Notes: generated by a model from the sequence alone, not told the origin. A DNA stretch of 64,000 nucleotides from Aliivibrio sifiae (GCF_002954705.1 NZ_MSCO01000001.1:1957409-2021408), one strand, 5' to 3'. Counted from the first letter of the stretch, positions 1 through 11,663 are shown. Translations and numbers: made by a program.

Positions 1-37
1 AACGATAACGTCGGCCTATTTATATAATTTCGTTTTA

Positions 38-685
38 TTATGCTTTCAATAAACGAGAAATATGTGCTTTTAATACATCAATAGCGATACGGTTTTTGCC
101 ACCACGTGGAACGATAATGTCAGCATGTTGCTTCGATGGGTCAATAAACTGCATAAACATTGGACGTACTGTTTTCTGATATTGTTCAAATACAGATTCC
201 ATTGTACGGCCACGTTCTTCTACATCACGCTTAGCACGACGTAATAAACAAATATCTAAAGGCGTATCCATGAACACACTTGCATGCATTAAATTACGTA
301 AACGAGGATCTGTTAGTAATAAAATACCTTCAAGAATGATTACTTTCTTTGGAGTCATTACTTCAACATCAGTTGTACGAGTATGTTCTGTGTAGCTGTA
401 AGTCGGAATATTAACCGCTTCACCACGCATTAACTGCTCAAGATGCTCACTCAATAATTGGTGATCAAGTGCATTTGGGTGATCGTAATTCGTTTTGACT
501 CTTTCTTCCATGGTCAGGTGGCTTTGGTCCTTGTAGTAACTGTCTTCAGTTATTACGCCAATTTGGTGGTCGCCAACTTTTGCTCGTAGTTCGTTATAAA
601 TAGTCGAAGCGATCAAGCTCTTACCTGAAGCTGATGCGCCTGCAATACCTACGATAATACAGTGATGATTACTGTTCTCTGACAT
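38..685 (-). CDS. udk: uridine/cytidine kinase
   Basis: Phosphorylates uridine and cytidine to UMP and CMP in the cytoplasmic pyrimidine salvage pathway. The 215-residue product has the P-loop GASASGKS at residues 16-23, the kinase segment YYKDQSHL and the conserved [12 protein letters not shown] near the C-terminus. It aligns along its whole length with the E. coli enzyme (213 residues). The ATG start follows a purine-rich stretch. It lies upstream of apbC on the same strand order as in other vibrios, with about 100 bases between the two genes. Intact; the function is secure from family knowledge. Confidence 0.97.
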   Translation of the reverse strand: MSENSNHHCIIVGIAGASASGKSLIASTIYNELRAKVGDHQIGVITEDSYYKDQSHLTMEERVKTNYDHPNALDHQLLSEHLEQLMRGEAVNIPTYSYTEHTRTTDVEVMTPKKVIILEGILLLTDPRLRNLMHASVFMDTPLDICLLRRAKRDVEERGRTMESVFEQYQKTVRPMFMQFIDPSKQHADIIVPRGGKNRIAIDVLKAHISRLLKA

Positions 686-789
686 AAAAGATACCTAAAG
701 TGTGCGAGATACGGTTATTAAAATAAAACCGCCTGATTATAAGGATTACTCTCCACACTTTCCACCGAAAATTACATATAACTGTGAAG

Positions 790-1857
790 CTACAATGACT
801 TGAACATTATTTGGTCAACCACGACCTTACCCTGCCAATATAAACGGCTTGAAACTTGTTCCGCTAATTCAATATAAAGTTGACTGTGTGCACTGGAAGA
901 GTCAGACGCAACACTTGGGGTGCCAGAATCAGTCTCACTACGAATATCAATATGCAAGGGAAGCTGCCCTAATAACGGAATAGAATAATGCTGTGCCATT
1001 AATGCAGCACCACCCGTGCCGAAAATTGCTTCCTCATAACCACAATTAGAACAAATATGTACGCTCATATTTTCGACCACACCAATCACAGGAATATCTA
1101 CTTTAGTAAACATATTGACCCCTTTTATAGCGTCCGTTAACGCTAAATCCTGTGGTGTTGTTACGATAACCGCCCCTGTCGTTGGGATCTGTTGTGACAA
1201 AGTAAGTTGAATATCACCTGTGCCTGGTGGCATATCAATGACTAAATAATCCAAATCAGGCCACAAAGTTTCATTGACTAATTGTGACAAAGCTTTAGAA
1301 GCCATTGGACCACGCCATACTGCCGCTTCTGATTTATCAACCAAATAACCAATCGAGTTACTATAAAGACAGTGAGCTTCAACTGGCATCATTCGATTAT
1401 TATCAACAATGTTTGGTTTCTTATCTTCAACACCCAGCATTAACGGAACTGAGGGACCATAAATATCTGCATCTAAAATCCCAACTCTCGCACCTAAATA
1501 TTGGAGAGCCAATGCTAAATTAACCGCAGTTGTTGATTTACCAACCCCACCCTTGCCAGAGCTGACTGCTATAATATTTTTAACGCCTTTAACCGCTTGC
1601 TTATCTGTTTTTAATGTTGCGACTTTAAATGCCACCACTAACTCTAAAGAAGAAAGGTTAAGTTGTTCTTTTTGCTCTGCCACCCAAAGAAGTAAATTTC
1701 GTTCCACTGAGTGAGAAACAAAAGGCAATATTACAGTAATAACCCCCGCGGCAGAGATTGAGACCATATTAGGGATCTCCGCCCAGCTTTCACAAAGCTG
1801 TGGATGTGTAAAATCATTGAGCCAATTTTTAATCTCTGCCATCGTTGTAAATGCCAT
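790..1857 (-). CDS. apbC: Fe-S cluster carrier ATPase ApbC/Mrp
   Basis: A cytoplasmic Mrp/NBP35-family P-loop ATPase that carries Fe-S clusters to apoproteins. Seen: an N-terminal MIP18-like region (about residues 5-85), a deviant Walker [10 protein letters not shown] at 101-109, and the cluster-binding CxxC (Cys269, Cys272) in the segment HICSNCGY. At 355 residues it is close to E. coli Mrp (369). A second in-frame ATG at codon 6 is an alternative start. It is divergent from metG, as in E. coli, with about 130 bases between the starts. Confidence 0.95.
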   Translation of the reverse strand: MAFTTMAEIKNWLNDFTHPQLCESWAEIPNMVSISAAGVITVILPFVSHSVERNLLLWVAEQKEQLNLSSLELVVAFKVATLKTDKQAVKGVKNIIAVSSGKGGVGKSTTAVNLALALQYLGARVGILDADIYGPSVPLMLGVEDKKPNIVDNNRMMPVEAHCLYSNSIGYLVDKSEAAVWRGPMASKALSQLVNETLWPDLDYLVIDMPPGTGDIQLTLSQQIPTTGAVIVTTPQDLALTDAIKGVNMFTKVDIPVIGVVENMSVHICSNCGYEEAIFGTGGAALMAQHYSIPLLGQLPLHIDIRSETDSGTPSVASDSSSAHSQLYIELAEQVSSRLYWQGKVVVDQIMFKSL

Positions 1858-1989
1858 CTTGTCACTCCTCAGTTATTTTTACTCATCCTATCACTAATTG
1901 AACCCTTGATCCTCTATGCATTCAGGCTCGCATCAGGTACTATTTATCTCTTAAAATTTTCACCCATCACATTAAGCGAAAGAGAAGAT

Positions 1990-4050
1990 ATGGCTACAGA
2001 TCCGAGAAAAATTCTGGTTACATGTGCCCTACCGTATGCAAACGGTTCAATCCACTTAGGCCACATGCTTGAGCATATCCAAGCGGATATCTGGGTTCGT
2101 TACCAACGTTTACGTGGCAACGACGTTAACTTTATTTGTGCAGATGATGCTCACGGCACACCAATCATGCTTAAAGCTCAACAGATGGGTATCACTCCTG
2201 AAGAAATGATTGCAGCAGTTAGCGAAGAGCATCAAAAAGATTTCGCAGGCTTCGACATCAGCTTTGATAACTATCACAGCACACACAGTGATGAAAACCG
2301 TGAATTAGCTTCTCATATCTATTTAGAGCTAAAAAAGAACGGTTTTATTACTAGCCGTACTATCTCTCAATTATTTGATCCAGAAAAAGAGATGTTCTTA
2401 CCTGACCGTTTCGTGAAGGGAACTTGCCCGAAATGTAAGTCAGAAGATCAATACGGTGACAACTGTGATAATTGTGGTGAAACCTACAGCCCTACTGATT
2501 TAATCAACCCTAAATCAGCGGTTTCTGGTGCAACACCGGTAATGAAAGACTCTGAGCATTTCTTCTTTGACTTACCTCAGTTTGAAAGCATGTTAAAAGA
2601 GTGGACTCGCTCTGGCTCTCTTCAAACTGAAACTGCAAATAAAATGCAAGAATGGTTTGAATCTGGTTTACAACAGTGGGACATCTCTCGTGATGCGCCT
2701 TATTTTGGTTTTGAAATTCCAGGTGAAACTAACAAGTTCTTCTACGTTTGGTTAGATGCCCCAATTGGCTACATGGGTTCATTCAAAAACCTTTGTAATA
2801 AGCGTGACGATCTAAACTTTGATGAGTACTGGAAAAAAGACAGCACCACAGAGCTTTATCACTTCATTGGTAAAGACATTGTTTACTTCCACAGCCTATT
2901 CTGGCCTGCAATGCTAGAAGGTTCGGGTTTCCGTAAGCCAAACAATGTATTTGTTCATGGTTACGTAACAGTAAATGGCGCAAAAATGTCTAAATCAAAA
3001 GGCACATTCATTAAAGCAGGTACTTACTTAAATCACTTAGATCCTGAGTGTTTACGTTATTACTACGCCGCTAAACTTAACAGCCGTATTGATGATCTTG
3101 ATTTAAACCTTGAAGATTTCACTCAACGTGTAAACTCTGATGTCGTAAATAAGATTGTTAACCTAGCTTCTCGTAACGCTGGTTTCATTACTAAACGTTT
3201 TGATGGCAAACTTTCTGATAACTTTGTTACTCCTGAGCTTTACAACGAATTCGTTGCTGCTGAAGGTCGCATTGCTGAGCTATACGAAACTCGTGAATTT
3301 AGTCGTGCTATTCGTGAAATTACCGCGCTTGCTGATAAAGCAAACCAGTACATTGACGAAAAAGCACCTTGGGTTCTCGCGAAGGAAGAAGGTAAAGAAC
3401 AAGAGCTACAAGAAGTCGCTTCTGTTGGTATTAACCTATTCCGCGTATTAATGGCTTACTTAAAACCAGTAATGCCAGAGCTTGCTGCACGTACTGAAGC
3501 TTTCTTAAATGAAACGCTGACGTGGGAAGGCATTGCACAACCACTAACGTCTCATGAGATTACTAAGTTCAAAGCACTATTTGCTCGTATTGATCCTAAA
3601 AAAGTAGAAGCAATGGTTGAAGCATCAAAAGCAGATGCAGCAATTGAAATGGCAGCAAAAGAGAAAGCAGAAGCGGACAAAGAAAAAGCAAGCCAAACTG
3701 AACTAGATAAAGATCCAATCGCAGATGAGATTGAATTCGATGCGTTCGAAGCGGTTGATATGCGTATTGCTCGTATTATCTCTTGTGAAGAAGTTCCAAA
3801 AGCAAACAAACTACTTAAATTCCAATTGGACATCGGCGGTGAAACTCGCCAAGTATTCTCTGGAATTAAATCAGCATACAAACCTGAAGAACTAGAAGGC
3901 AAGCTAACTGTTATGGTTGCTAACCTTAAACCTCGTAAGATGAAGTTTGGTATGTCTGAAGGCATGATCCTAGCTGCAGGACCTGGTGGTAAAAATCTTT
4001 GGATTCTTGAACCACACGAAGGTGCTCAACCTGGTATGCGTGTAATGTAA
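1990..4050 (+). CDS. metG: methionyl-tRNA synthetase
   Basis: Charges tRNA-Met. The reading frame is open from 1804, but the conserved N-terminus [19 protein letters not shown] begins at ATG 1990, preceded by AGAGAAG, giving 686 residues. Seen: the class I HIGH-type motif HLGH (residues 22-25), a zinc-binding CPKC...CDNC insert, the KMSKS motif at 332-336, and a C-terminal EMAP/Trbp111-like tRNA-binding domain (from about residue 585) that makes the dimeric form of the enzyme. A strong terminator follows the gene. Intact. Confidence 0.97.
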   Translation: MATDPRKILVTCALPYANGSIHLGHMLEHIQADIWVRYQRLRGNDVNFICADDAHGTPIMLKAQQMGITPEEMIAAVSEEHQKDFAGFDISFDNYHSTHSDENRELASHIYLELKKNGFITSRTISQLFDPEKEMFLPDRFVKGTCPKCKSEDQYGDNCDNCGETYSPTDLINPKSAVSGATPVMKDSEHFFFDLPQFESMLKEWTRSGSLQTETANKMQEWFESGLQQWDISRDAPYFGFEIPGETNKFFYVWLDAPIGYMGSFKNLCNKRDDLNFDEYWKKDSTTELYHFIGKDIVYFHSLFWPAMLEGSGFRKPNNVFVHGYVTVNGAKMSKSKGTFIKAGTYLNHLDPECLRYYYAAKLNSRIDDLDLNLEDFTQRVNSDVVNKIVNLASRNAGFITKRFDGKLSDNFVTPELYNEFVAAEGRIAELYETREFSRAIREITALADKANQYIDEKAPWVLAKEEGKEQELQEVASVGINLFRVLMAYLKPVMPELAARTEAFLNETLTWEGIAQPLTSHEITKFKALFARIDPKKVEAMVEASKADAAIEMAAKEKAEADKEKASQTELDKDPIADEIEFDAFEAVDMRIARIISCEEVPKANKLLKFQLDIGGETRQVFSGIKSAYKPEELEGKLTVMVANLKPRKMKFGMSEGMILAAGPGGKNLWILEPHEGAQPGMRVM

Positions 4051-4076
4051 TTCTTTTTTAAAAGATAATTACAAGC

Positions 4077-4108
4077 AAAAATAGAGACCAAATGGTCTCT
4101 ATTTTTTT
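4077..4108 (+). terminator. metG terminator
   Basis: A hairpin with stem AAATAGAGACCA / TGGTCTCTATTT and a 2-base loop, followed by a T tract, begins 27 bases after the metG stop. Read the other way it could also serve pyrF, which converges on this point. Confidence 0.85.
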
Positions 4109-4162
4109 ATCTATTTATAGGTGATTACAAATTAAAAATCTTTCACCTATCAAGTTACAAAC

Positions 4163-4867
4163 TTATAAAACAGACGCTAAAGAAAGGTTAATCTCATTTA
4201 ATACTTGTGATGGATTCTCAGCTTGTGTAATTGGGCGACCAATCACTAAATAATCAGAACCTGAAGTAATCGCATCTACTGGTGTCATAATACGTTTTTG
4301 ATCACCCACCGCAGAGCCTGCTGGACGAATGCCAGGAGTCACTAATTTAAATTCTTTGCCTAGGTCTACTTTTAATATTGATGCTTCTTGTGCTGAACAC
4401 ACAACACCATCTAAACCACTATTTTTAGTCAATGCAGCAAGACGTTTTACTTGTTCTTGTGGTGCAATATCTAAACCAATACCCGCTAAGTCTTGTTGCT
4501 CCATGCTAGTTAAGACAGTAACACCGATAAGTAGTGGACGATCTTTACCATACGGTTCTAAGATTTCACGTGATGCTGTCATCATATGCTCACCACCACT
4601 CGCATGAACGTTAACCATCCAAACACCCATTTCAGCAGCCGCACGCACTGCTTTTGAACACGTATTAGGAATATCATGAAACTTTAAATCTAGAAAAACA
4701 GAAAAACCACGCTTATGAAGCTCTTTAACAAACTCAGGGCCAAATAAAGTAAACATCTCTTTGCCTACTTTTAGTCGGCAAGAGCTAGGATCAATTTTAT
4801 CAACAAATGCTAATGCGTCTGTTTGATTATCATAATCCAATGCAACAATCACCTTTTGGTCTTTCAT
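4163..4867 (-). CDS. pyrF: orotidine 5'-phosphate decarboxylase
   Basis: Last step of de novo UMP synthesis: decarboxylates OMP. The 234-residue TIM barrel has the catalytic DxKxxD signature DLKFHD at residues 60-65, the substrate lysine in KVGKEMF, and the phosphate-gripper region GRPITQ near the C-terminus. GGAGAG lies just before the ATG. It follows lapB on the same strand, as in E. coli, but a hairpin terminator lies between them, so it probably has some independent transcription. Intact. Confidence 0.97.
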   Translation of the reverse strand: MKDQKVIVALDYDNQTDALAFVDKIDPSSCRLKVGKEMFTLFGPEFVKELHKRGFSVFLDLKFHDIPNTCSKAVRAAAEMGVWMVNVHASGGEHMMTASREILEPYGKDRPLLIGVTVLTSMEQQDLAGIGLDIAPQEQVKRLAALTKNSGLDGVVCSAQEASILKVDLGKEFKLVTPGIRPAGSAVGDQKRIMTPVDAITSGSDYLVIGRPITQAENPSQVLNEINLSLASVL

Positions 4868-4907
4868 TTTCTCTCCTTGGGAAATTAATCTACTTACATT
4901 TTATTAA

Positions 4908-4935
4908 AAAAAAGAGGCACAAATTGCGCCTCTTA
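4908..4935 (-). terminator. lapB terminator (minus strand)
   Basis: Read on the minus strand, GAGGC(G)CAA ... GCCTC forms a hairpin followed by eight T residues, directly after the lapB stop codon. It separates the lapAB unit from pyrF. Confidence 0.75.
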
Positions 4936-4936
4936 A

Positions 4937-6106
4937 TTATTCACCATCTAAACCTTTAATAGGTTTAATAACACCCCACCCTTTACAAGATGGGCATTGC
5001 CAAAATAATCGATGAGCAGAAAATCCACACTTACTGCAACGATAGTTTGGCTTCATTTTTAACTGTTCTCCTACCAAGTTTTGTAAACTTGCTAAGCTTG
5101 CTTTTGCTCTACCATCTTCAGCTTCATCTACGTGATAACCCATCAAACGATAAAAACCTTTCATCGTTGGGTTTTTAAGCAGCTGTTTAGTCATATAGCC
5201 TTGAGCTAATGCCGTACCTTCATGTTTTGCTATCAGGTTTGATAACATCAGCTCAGCACTTGCACCAGCCCCTTTTGAAATGGCTTCTTTTAAGAAGTTT
5301 AGCAACGCCCCTTCTCGATCCAGCTTTTCGTAGCATTCAGCGAGTAAAGGTAATGCTTCACTAATAAATTCAATATCTTGATCTAAAACGGACTCTAATT
5401 GACTTACTGCGCCCTTAAAGTTATCTTCTTCCATTAATAACTTCGCCATCATAATAGAGGCGCGAACACATTGATTATCAATAGATAACGCTTTTTTCAA
5501 ATTCTGCTTAGCTTTATTAATATGGCTATCTGATAATTCTTGCATCGCTAATTCACAATAATAATGAGCAATATCTGGCTTTAATTTCTTTTTACCCATT
5601 TTGACTAAGCTATTTGAAAAATTGATCGCTTGTTCCCATTCTCGGGTCTGCTGATGAATAGCAACAAGTTGAAGCAATGCCGCCTCTCTGTGATCTGGCT
5701 CATCAAGAAGTTGTTCAAAAATCTTTTCCGCTCGATCTAGAATACCCGCAACCATATAGTCTTTAGCCAGTTGCTGAAGAGCAATATTACGCTGATCTAA
5801 CGTTAAATTTGGACGAGCAATGAGATTTTGGTGAATTTTAATCGCACGATCAACTTCACCTCGACTTCTAAACAAGTTGCCTAATGCAAGGTGAGTATCT
5901 ATCGTATCGCTGTCAACTTGAAGTAGTTCAATGAAGTGATCTACCGCTTTATCTGACTGATCTGAAAGCAATAGATTTAACCCCGTCACATATTGACGTG
6001 ACAGGTGATTGGTATCTCTTTGACGTTGTTGTCTCGCACTCCTATTACCCATATACCAGCCATATCCGGCAGCAATAGGTAATAATAGGAATAGCAGCTC
6101 TAACAT
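4937..6106 (-). CDS. lapB: LPS assembly regulator LapB (YciM)
   Basis: An inner-membrane-anchored TPR protein. In enterobacteria it controls FtsH-dependent turnover of LpxC and so balances LPS with phospholipid synthesis. The 389-residue product has an N-terminal membrane anchor (about residues 1-19), a long set of TPR helices, and a C-terminal rubredoxin-like metal site with Cys357, Cys360, Cys371 and Cys374 (CSKC ... CPSC), all as in the family. It starts 8 bases after the lapA stop, so the two are co-transcribed. Confidence 0.95.
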   Translation of the reverse strand: MLELLFLLLPIAAGYGWYMGNRSARQQRQRDTNHLSRQYVTGLNLLLSDQSDKAVDHFIELLQVDSDTIDTHLALGNLFRSRGEVDRAIKIHQNLIARPNLTLDQRNIALQQLAKDYMVAGILDRAEKIFEQLLDEPDHREAALLQLVAIHQQTREWEQAINFSNSLVKMGKKKLKPDIAHYYCELAMQELSDSHINKAKQNLKKALSIDNQCVRASIMMAKLLMEEDNFKGAVSQLESVLDQDIEFISEALPLLAECYEKLDREGALLNFLKEAISKGAGASAELMLSNLIAKHEGTALAQGYMTKQLLKNPTMKGFYRLMGYHVDEAEDGRAKASLASLQNLVGEQLKMKPNYRCSKCGFSAHRLFWQCPSCKGWGVIKPIKGLDGE

Positions 6107-6113
6107 TAAGTCA

Positions 6114-6398
6114 TTACCCTTTTGTTGAGTCTAAGCGTAATTTATCTAACTCTATGGTTTTCTTTTCAAGGCGTTTACGCAGACGACGTTGCGTCATGCT
6201 GACTTTTAAATACATACTGCCACAAATTAACCAACCTAGGCCAAAACCAGTTGCAAAGAAAATACCAAGCAAGGTCGATAGCTGGAAATCACCTTGTGCT
6301 AATAAATAATTAAAATTAACTACAACCTGATTCTGTGCGCCAACAGCAAGTGATATCAGAAATAAAGCAATTAATAAAACAGCAATTACAATTTTCAC
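6114..6398 (-). CDS. lapA: LapA (YciS) inner-membrane protein
   Basis: A 94-residue DUF1049/LapA-family protein. Two hydrophobic segments (about residues 3-20 and 42-65) are followed by a basic coiled C-terminal tail rich in R, K and E. In E. coli LapA acts with LapB in LPS homeostasis. A GGAGG-type ribosome site precedes the ATG. It lies directly upstream of lapB and downstream of ihfB, the conserved order. Confidence 0.93.
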   Translation of the reverse strand: MKIVIAVLLIALFLISLAVGAQNQVVVNFNYLLAQGDFQLSTLLGIFFATGFGLGWLICGSMYLKVSMTQRRLRKRLEKKTIELDKLRLDSTKG

Positions 6399-6483
6399 TG
6401 GGCTTCCCTCCGGTTAATGAATTTCTAACAATATATTATTTTACTGCTCTAAAGATACACCTAAATGCACTGAAAATGAACAT

Positions 6484-6518
6484 AAAAAAACGGCATACTC
6501 AAAAGTATGCCGTTTTTA
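6484..6518 (-). terminator. ihfB terminator
   Basis: A hairpin with stem ACGGCATACT / AGTATGCCGT and an adjoining T run on the minus strand, just after the ihfB stop. Confidence 0.85.
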
Positions 6519-6532
6519 TATACTAATTTACA

Positions 6533-6814
6533 TTAGCTGAAATTCACACGTTCACGCAGTTCTTTACCCGGTTTAAAGTGAGGAACAAACTTACCGTCTA
6601 ATTCAACCTTATCGCCAGTTTTCGGATTACGACCTAAACGTGGCTCTCGATAGTGTAGAGAAAAACTACCAAAACCACGAATCTCTATACGATCACCGCC
6701 TTCTAGCGTTGTTGCCATCTGTTCAAGGATTTCCTTGACTGTATCTTCAACCTGCTTAGCAGAAAGTTGAGGCTTTTTACTACACAGTTGTTCAATCAGT
6801 TCAGATTTTGTCAT
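6533..6814 (-). CDS. ihfB: integration host factor subunit beta
   Basis: The beta subunit of the DNA-bending nucleoid protein IHF. The 93-residue product has the full HU/IHF fold, including the DNA-binding beta-arm with the conserved GRNPKTG and the helix-rich N-terminus [10 protein letters not shown]. The start is preceded by AGGAGGT. It follows rpsA, an order conserved in gammaproteobacteria; a hairpin in the 57-base gap may attenuate read-through from rpsA. Confidence 0.97.
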   Translation of the reverse strand: MTKSELIEQLCSKKPQLSAKQVEDTVKEILEQMATTLEGGDRIEIRGFGSFSLHYREPRLGRNPKTGDKVELDGKFVPHFKPGKELRERVNFS

Positions 6815-6837
6815 AAATGACCTCCTACGTTATCGAA

Positions 6838-6866
6838 AGAAAAGGGAGCATTACGCTCCCTTTAAA
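6838..6866 (-). terminator. rpsA-ihfB intergenic hairpin
   Basis: The stem AAAGGGAGC / GCTCCCTTT with a 5-base loop lies between rpsA and ihfB. On the minus strand it is followed by a short, T-rich but interrupted tail (TTCTTTC), so it may be a leaky terminator or an mRNA-stabilising hairpin. Confidence 0.6.
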
Positions 6867-6871
6867 TTTAC

Positions 6872-8545
6872 TTATTCGCCTTTAGCTGCTTTGAAAGCGT
6901 CAGCCATTGCGTTACCGAAACCACCGTCTTCAGACTTAGTGTTCAGTGAAGCCATTGCTTCTTGCTCGTCAGCTTCATCTTTAGCTTTGATAGATAGGTT
7001 AACTACGCGGTTCTTACGGTCTACACCAGTGAACTTCGCTTCAACGCTATCGCCAACGCTTAGGATTAGAGATGCATCTTCAACACGGTCACGAGATAGC
7101 TCAGAAGTACGGATGTAACCTTCTACGCTATCTGCAAGAGTGATTGTAGCGCCTTTAGCGTCAACAGCTGAAACAGTACCGTTTACTAAAGTACCTTTCT
7201 TGTTGTCTGCTAGGTAGTTGTTAAATGGGTCTTCTTCCATTTGTTTAACACCTAGAGAAATACGCTCACGCTCTGCATCTACTGCTAGAACAACAGCAGA
7301 AATTTCGTCGCCTTTCTTGTACTCACGTACCGCGTCTTCACCTGTAGCATTCCAAGAAATGTCAGATAGGTGAACTAGACCGTCGATGCCGCCGTCAAGA
7401 CCGATGAAGATACCAAAGTCAGTGATAGATTTGATCTTACCAGTAACGTGGTCGCCTTTAGCTTGCGCTTCAGCGAATGTCTGCCATGGGTTAGCTTTAC
7501 ATTGCTTAAGACCTAGAGAGATACGACGACGTTCTTCGTCAATCTCAAGAACCATAACCTCAACTTCGTCGCCTACGTTCACAACTTTAGAAGGGTGGAT
7601 GTTCTTGTTAGTCCAATCCATTTCAGAAACGTGTACTAGACCTTCAACGCCTTCTTCGATTTCAACGAAGCAGCCGTAGTCAGTTAGGTTAGTAACACGA
7701 CCAGAAAGTTTGTGACCTTCTGGGTAACGCTTAGCGATAGCTACCCATGGATCTTCGCCAAGTTGCTTAAGACCTAGAGAAACACGAGTGCGCTCACGAT
7801 CGAACTTAAGAACTTTAACATTGATCTCGTCACCAACATTTACGATCTCAGATGGGTGCTTAACACGCTTCCAAGCCATATCTGTGATGTGTAGTAGACC
7901 GTCAACGCCACCTAGATCAACGAATGCACCGTAGTCAGTAAGGTTCTTAACGATACCTTTAACTTCCATGCCTTCTTGTAGAGAAGCAAGTAACTCGTCA
8001 CGCTCAACACTGTTTTCAGATTCGATAACAGCACGACGTGAAACAACAACGTTGTTACGCTTTTGGTCAAGTTTGATTACTTTGAACTCTAGCTCTTTGC
8101 CTTCAAGGTGCAAAGTGTCACGTACTGGACGTACATCAACAAGAGAACCAGGTAGGAATGCACGGATACCGTTAAGTTCAACTGTGAAGCCGCCTTTAAC
8201 TTTACCGTTAATAACACCCATAACTGTTTCAGCATCTTCGTATGCTTTTTCAAGTTGAATCCAAGCTTCGTGACGCTTCGCTTTCTCACGAGAAAGTTGA
8301 GTTTCACCGAAACCGTCTTCAACAGCGTCAAGAGCAACGTCTACTTCAGAACCAACTTCAACTTCAAGTTCGCCAGCAGCGTTCTTGAATTGTTCAGCTG
8401 GGATAGCTGCTTCAGACTTAAGGCCAGCGTCAACAAGAACGAAACCGTTCTCGATAGCTACTACAGTACCTTTAACGATGCTGCCTTGTTGGAATTCAGT
8501 TTCAGATAGAAACTCTTCAAAGAGTTGAGCAAAAGATTCAGTCAT
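6872..8545 (-). CDS. rpsA: 30S ribosomal protein S1
   Basis: An essential mRNA-binding ribosomal protein. The start is placed at ATG 8545 ([13 protein letters not shown]), five codons inside the longest frame, giving 557 residues, the same as E. coli S1. Six S1 RNA-binding repeats are evident, the middle ones sharing [18 protein letters not shown]-type signatures. It lies between cmk and ihfB. A leader of about 95 bases separates it from cmk and may carry the autoregulatory region known for S1; no specific fold was worked out here. Confidence 0.97.
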   Translation of the reverse strand: MTESFAQLFEEFLSETEFQQGSIVKGTVVAIENGFVLVDAGLKSEAAIPAEQFKNAAGELEVEVGSEVDVALDAVEDGFGETQLSREKAKRHEAWIQLEKAYEDAETVMGVINGKVKGGFTVELNGIRAFLPGSLVDVRPVRDTLHLEGKELEFKVIKLDQKRNNVVVSRRAVIESENSVERDELLASLQEGMEVKGIVKNLTDYGAFVDLGGVDGLLHITDMAWKRVKHPSEIVNVGDEINVKVLKFDRERTRVSLGLKQLGEDPWVAIAKRYPEGHKLSGRVTNLTDYGCFVEIEEGVEGLVHVSEMDWTNKNIHPSKVVNVGDEVEVMVLEIDEERRRISLGLKQCKANPWQTFAEAQAKGDHVTGKIKSITDFGIFIGLDGGIDGLVHLSDISWNATGEDAVREYKKGDEISAVVLAVDAERERISLGVKQMEEDPFNNYLADNKKGTLVNGTVSAVDAKGATITLADSVEGYIRTSELSRDRVEDASLILSVGDSVEAKFTGVDRKNRVVNLSIKAKDEADEQEAMASLNTKSEDGGFGNAMADAFKAAKGE

Positions 8546-8640
8546 TAATTTGATCTTCAATATTAAACGTCCATGGGTATCCTACCGCATGGGGTTGATA
8601 GTAAGGTTAGTTATCATCCTTGCAACTAACTAAGTTTCAA

Positions 8641-9315
8641 TTATAGCTTAGATTCAATAAAAGCAATAGCTTGCGCGACAACTTCATCAATGTTCATTGA
8701 CGTTGAATCTAATACTAAAGCGTCTTCAGCGGGACGTAATGGCGCGACTGCTCTATTGCGGTCTCGATCATCACGTTCTTGAATTTCGCCTAAAAGACGG
8801 TCAAATCTAACATCTAACCCCTTCTGTTGCAACTGCTTCATTCGGCGATTCGCTCGTTCTTCGGCACTTGCATCTAAAAATATCTTAACTTCTGCGGTAG
8901 GGAACACAACAGTCCCCATGTCACGACCATCAGCAATAAGACCTGGTAACGCAGAAAATGCTCGTTGACGGCGCAGTAACGCTTCACGAACTTGCGGTAA
9001 CGCTGCTACTTTTGACGCAGCCATTCCCGTCTCTTCTTTACGAAGTTCAGAAGATACATCTTCACCTTCAAGAATCACTTTAACTAATTCACCTTCCGCT
9101 TTGAACTGCACATCTAAGTTTGCAGCTAAAGGTACAAGTGCATCTTCTGACTCTAAATCAACACCATGGTGAATTGCAGCTAATGCTAATACACGGTATA
9201 TAGCACCAGAATCTAATAAATTATAACCTAGCTTTTCAGCAAGCAACATGCACAAGGTACCTTTACCTGCGCCACTTGGACCATCAACAGTAACGACTGG
9301 TGAATGAGTAGTCAT
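8641..9315 (-). CDS. cmk: cytidylate kinase
   Basis: Phosphorylates CMP and dCMP. The start at ATG 9315 ([15 protein letters not shown]) matches the E. coli N-terminus, and GGAG lies about 6 bases upstream; an in-frame ATG four codons earlier is less likely. The product has 224 residues, the P-loop GPSGAGKGT, the DSGAIYR nucleotide site and the DGRDMG motif. It lies directly upstream of rpsA, as is usual. Confidence 0.96.
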   Translation of the reverse strand: MTTHSPVVTVDGPSGAGKGTLCMLLAEKLGYNLLDSGAIYRVLALAAIHHGVDLESEDALVPLAANLDVQFKAEGELVKVILEGEDVSSELRKEETGMAASKVAALPQVREALLRRQRAFSALPGLIADGRDMGTVVFPTAEVKIFLDASAEERANRRMKQLQQKGLDVRFDRLLGEIQERDDRDRNRAVAPLRPAEDALVLDSTSMNIDEVVAQAIAFIESKL

Positions 9316-9403
9316 GGAGTTCTCCATTAATTATTGTGATTGGTTTCTACGGGCGCATTATACCCAAGTCAGATTATTTATATACTTTAGTTTATTAAAA
9401 ACT

Positions 9404-9434
9404 AAAAAAGCCCTGTGTTTTTTACACAGGGCTT
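9404..9434 (-). terminator. aroA terminator
   Basis: A hairpin with stem AAGCCCTGTGT / ACACAGGGCTT, followed by TTTTTT on the minus strand, lies between aroA and cmk. Confidence 0.88.
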
Positions 9435-9470
9435 ACATCAATGTAAATTTAATTGCTTTTACGCTATAAA

Positions 9471-10751
9471 TTACACACTAAGCTCTTTCATTTTATCAAA
9501 ATAGTCTGGGAAGGTTTTTGACGTACAGCCTGGATCATTAATTGTTACCGGTGTATCACTCAAAGCAACTAAAGAAAAACACATTGCCATACGGTGATCA
9601 TCATAAGTATCGATAGCTGCATGTTCTAATTTCTCTGGTGGTGTGATCGTAATATAATCTTCCCCCTCTTCTACTTTAGCTCCGACTTTTCTTAATTCAG
9701 TCGCCATCGCTGTTAAACGATCAGTTTCTTTTACACGCCAATTATAGACATTACGAATGGATGTTGTGCCTTGTGCAAAAAGAGCAGCAGTGGCAATTGT
9801 CATTGCAGCATCAGGAATATGGTTAAAGTCCATATCAACCGCTTTTAATTCTCCTTTTCTAGCAATAACATAATCATCACCCCATTCGATATCAGCTCCC
9901 ATTGCTGCTAGTGCATCTGCAAATTGAACATCACCTTGAATGCTCTTTTTACCAATGCCCGTCACTTTTACTTCACCGCCTTTTATTGCAGCTGCTGCAA
10001 GAAAATAAGACGCAGAAGAGGCATCGCCTTCAACAAGAAAATCCCCGGGTGCAACATACGTTTGATTAGCTGGAACAACGAATGTCTGATAATTTTGATT
10101 CTCAATTTCAACTCCAAACGTAGCCATAATATCTAGAGTGATATCAATGTATGGTTTAGAAACTAAATCACCCACTATATTAATCGTTGTCTCTTGTGTT
10201 GATAATGGAGCTGCCATTAAAAAAGCAGTTAAAAACTGACTTGAGATAGAACCATCAATCTCAACCGTCCCTCCTTTAAGGCCTGTTCCTTTAATCTTTA
10301 ACGGCGGGTAGTTTTCATTTTCTAAATATTCTACGTCAGCACCTGCAGCTTTCAATGCCGTTACAAGATGTCCAATAGGACGCTCTTTCATTCGAGGCTC
10401 ACCAGTAAGTACAAATTCACCTCGACCTAGACACAATGCTGCCGCTAATGGGCGCATTGCCGTACCTGCGTTGCCAAGAAAAAGTTCCAATGCTTCTTGA
10501 GGTTCAAAAGCACGACCTAAACCAGTGACTTCACAGACCGTTTTATCTTCAGATAGTATATATTCAACACCAAGTGCTTTTAGTGCATTAAGCATGTGAC
10601 GAATATCATCACTATCAAGTAAATTAGTTAGTTTTGTTTTTCCAGACGCTAACGCAGCTAATAATAACGCACGATTAGAAACACTTTTTGAGCCTGGTAG
10701 ATTAATTTGGCCATCAATTTTTGAAATTGGTTGAAGAGTTAAGCTTTCCAT
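9471..10751 (-). CDS. aroA: EPSP synthase (3-phosphoshikimate 1-carboxyvinyltransferase)
   Basis: Sixth step of the shikimate pathway: joins PEP to shikimate-3-phosphate. The start is set at ATG 10751 ([10 protein letters not shown]), eight codons inside the open frame, giving 426 residues, the usual length of class I enzymes. Seen: the [11 protein letters not shown] signature, the [10 protein letters not shown] glyphosate/PEP site, EPRMKERP, and DHRMAMCF near the C-terminus. It is divergent from aat and has its own terminator before cmk. Intact. Confidence 0.97.
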   Translation of the reverse strand: MESLTLQPISKIDGQINLPGSKSVSNRALLLAALASGKTKLTNLLDSDDIRHMLNALKALGVEYILSEDKTVCEVTGLGRAFEPQEALELFLGNAGTAMRPLAAALCLGRGEFVLTGEPRMKERPIGHLVTALKAAGADVEYLENENYPPLKIKGTGLKGGTVEIDGSISSQFLTAFLMAAPLSTQETTINIVGDLVSKPYIDITLDIMATFGVEIENQNYQTFVVPANQTYVAPGDFLVEGDASSASYFLAAAAIKGGEVKVTGIGKKSIQGDVQFADALAAMGADIEWGDDYVIARKGELKAVDMDFNHIPDAAMTIATAALFAQGTTSIRNVYNWRVKETDRLTAMATELRKVGAKVEEGEDYITITPPEKLEHAAIDTYDDHRMAMCFSLVALSDTPVTINDPGCTSKTFPDYFDKMKELSV

Positions 10752-10947
10752 GTTTATGTAAAAATTCCTGTACAAATAAATAAGAATGCTATGCCTGCTA
10801 TTTCATTCAGTTATTGCATAGCTGTTTCAGCTTTCATTGTTATTTTTTGTTATTCTTCATACTTTCAGAGTAACGAAAACCAAAGCGTTGTACCAGAGGC
10901 AATGTTGTCTCTTTACTTAAAAATAGTGAATCCTATTTCTTTTACTT

Positions 10948-11661
10948 ATGACTATTTACCTATCACAACTCGATTCAAATGAAACAAGCCACTTTCCTCA
11001 TATTGAAAGTGCATTAACCGAACCTGATGGTTTACTCGCTATGGGGGGAGATCTGACTGCATCTCGACTATTAAACGCTTATCAACGAGGTATTTTTCCT
11101 TGGTATAGTGCTGGTGACCCTATCTTATGGTGGAGTCCTAGCATTCGAGGAGTTTTCCTACCTGAGCAATTCTTGCCATCAAAAAGCCTAAAAAAATTCT
11201 TTCGTAAATCAAATTATAAAATCACCATCAATAAATCGACAGGTCAAGTGATTGAATTATGCGCATCAACACGAGGGTCAGATGAAACGTGGATTATGCC
11301 TGAAATGATCCAAGCTTATAAACAGCTAGCAAAATTAGGATATTGTCACTCTGTCGAAGTATGGTCTGACAATACACTTATTGGCGGATTATACGGCCTT
11401 CAAATCGGTCAAGTTTTTTGTGGTGAATCTATGTTCTCATTAAAAACAAATGCATCAAAAATAGCACTGTGGCAATTTTGTGAGCATTTTGTGGCTTCTG
11501 ATGGGCAGTTGATTGACTGCCAAATGATGAATCCTCATCTTGAAAGCTTAGGAGCAATCGAAATGAAAAGAAAAGATTTCAAAATAAAGTTAAATAAACT
11601 CACTAACAAAACAGTAAGTCCAAATTGTTACCTTCCACAATCTATTGGGAATAATGTTTAA
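10948..11661 (+). CDS. aat: leucyl/phenylalanyl-tRNA-protein transferase
   Basis: Transfers Leu or Phe from tRNA to proteins with N-terminal Arg or Lys, making primary N-degrons for ClpS-ClpAP. The 237-residue product contains the family signatures LLAMGGDL, YQRGIFPWYS, PILWWSP and FCGESMFS, and aligns along its length with E. coli Aat. No strong ribosome site is visible before the ATG. The bpt gene starts 2 bases after its stop, so the two form an operon; clpA and clpS lie 1-3 kb downstream on the other strand. Confidence 0.95.
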   Translation: MTIYLSQLDSNETSHFPHIESALTEPDGLLAMGGDLTASRLLNAYQRGIFPWYSAGDPILWWSPSIRGVFLPEQFLPSKSLKKFFRKSNYKITINKSTGQVIELCASTRGSDETWIMPEMIQAYKQLAKLGYCHSVEVWSDNTLIGGLYGLQIGQVFCGESMFSLKTNASKIALWQFCEHFVASDGQLIDCQMMNPHLESLGAIEMKRKDFKIKLNKLTNKTVSPNCYLPQSIGNNV

Positions 11662-11663
11662 TC

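Noticed and set aside
3552-3965. A 137-codon open frame antisense to metG
   Set aside because: Lies fully inside metG, Ser/Ala-rich composition typical of the reverse strand of a Lys/Glu-rich coding region.
8546-8640. rpsA leader as a riboswitch
   Set aside because: Too short, and no known aptamer core was visible; S1 autoregulation is possible but not shown by the sequence.
10791-10982. A 63-codon plus-strand open frame between aroA and aat
   Set aside because: No ribosome site, overlaps the aat start by 35 bases, and looks like AT-rich promoter DNA read by chance.
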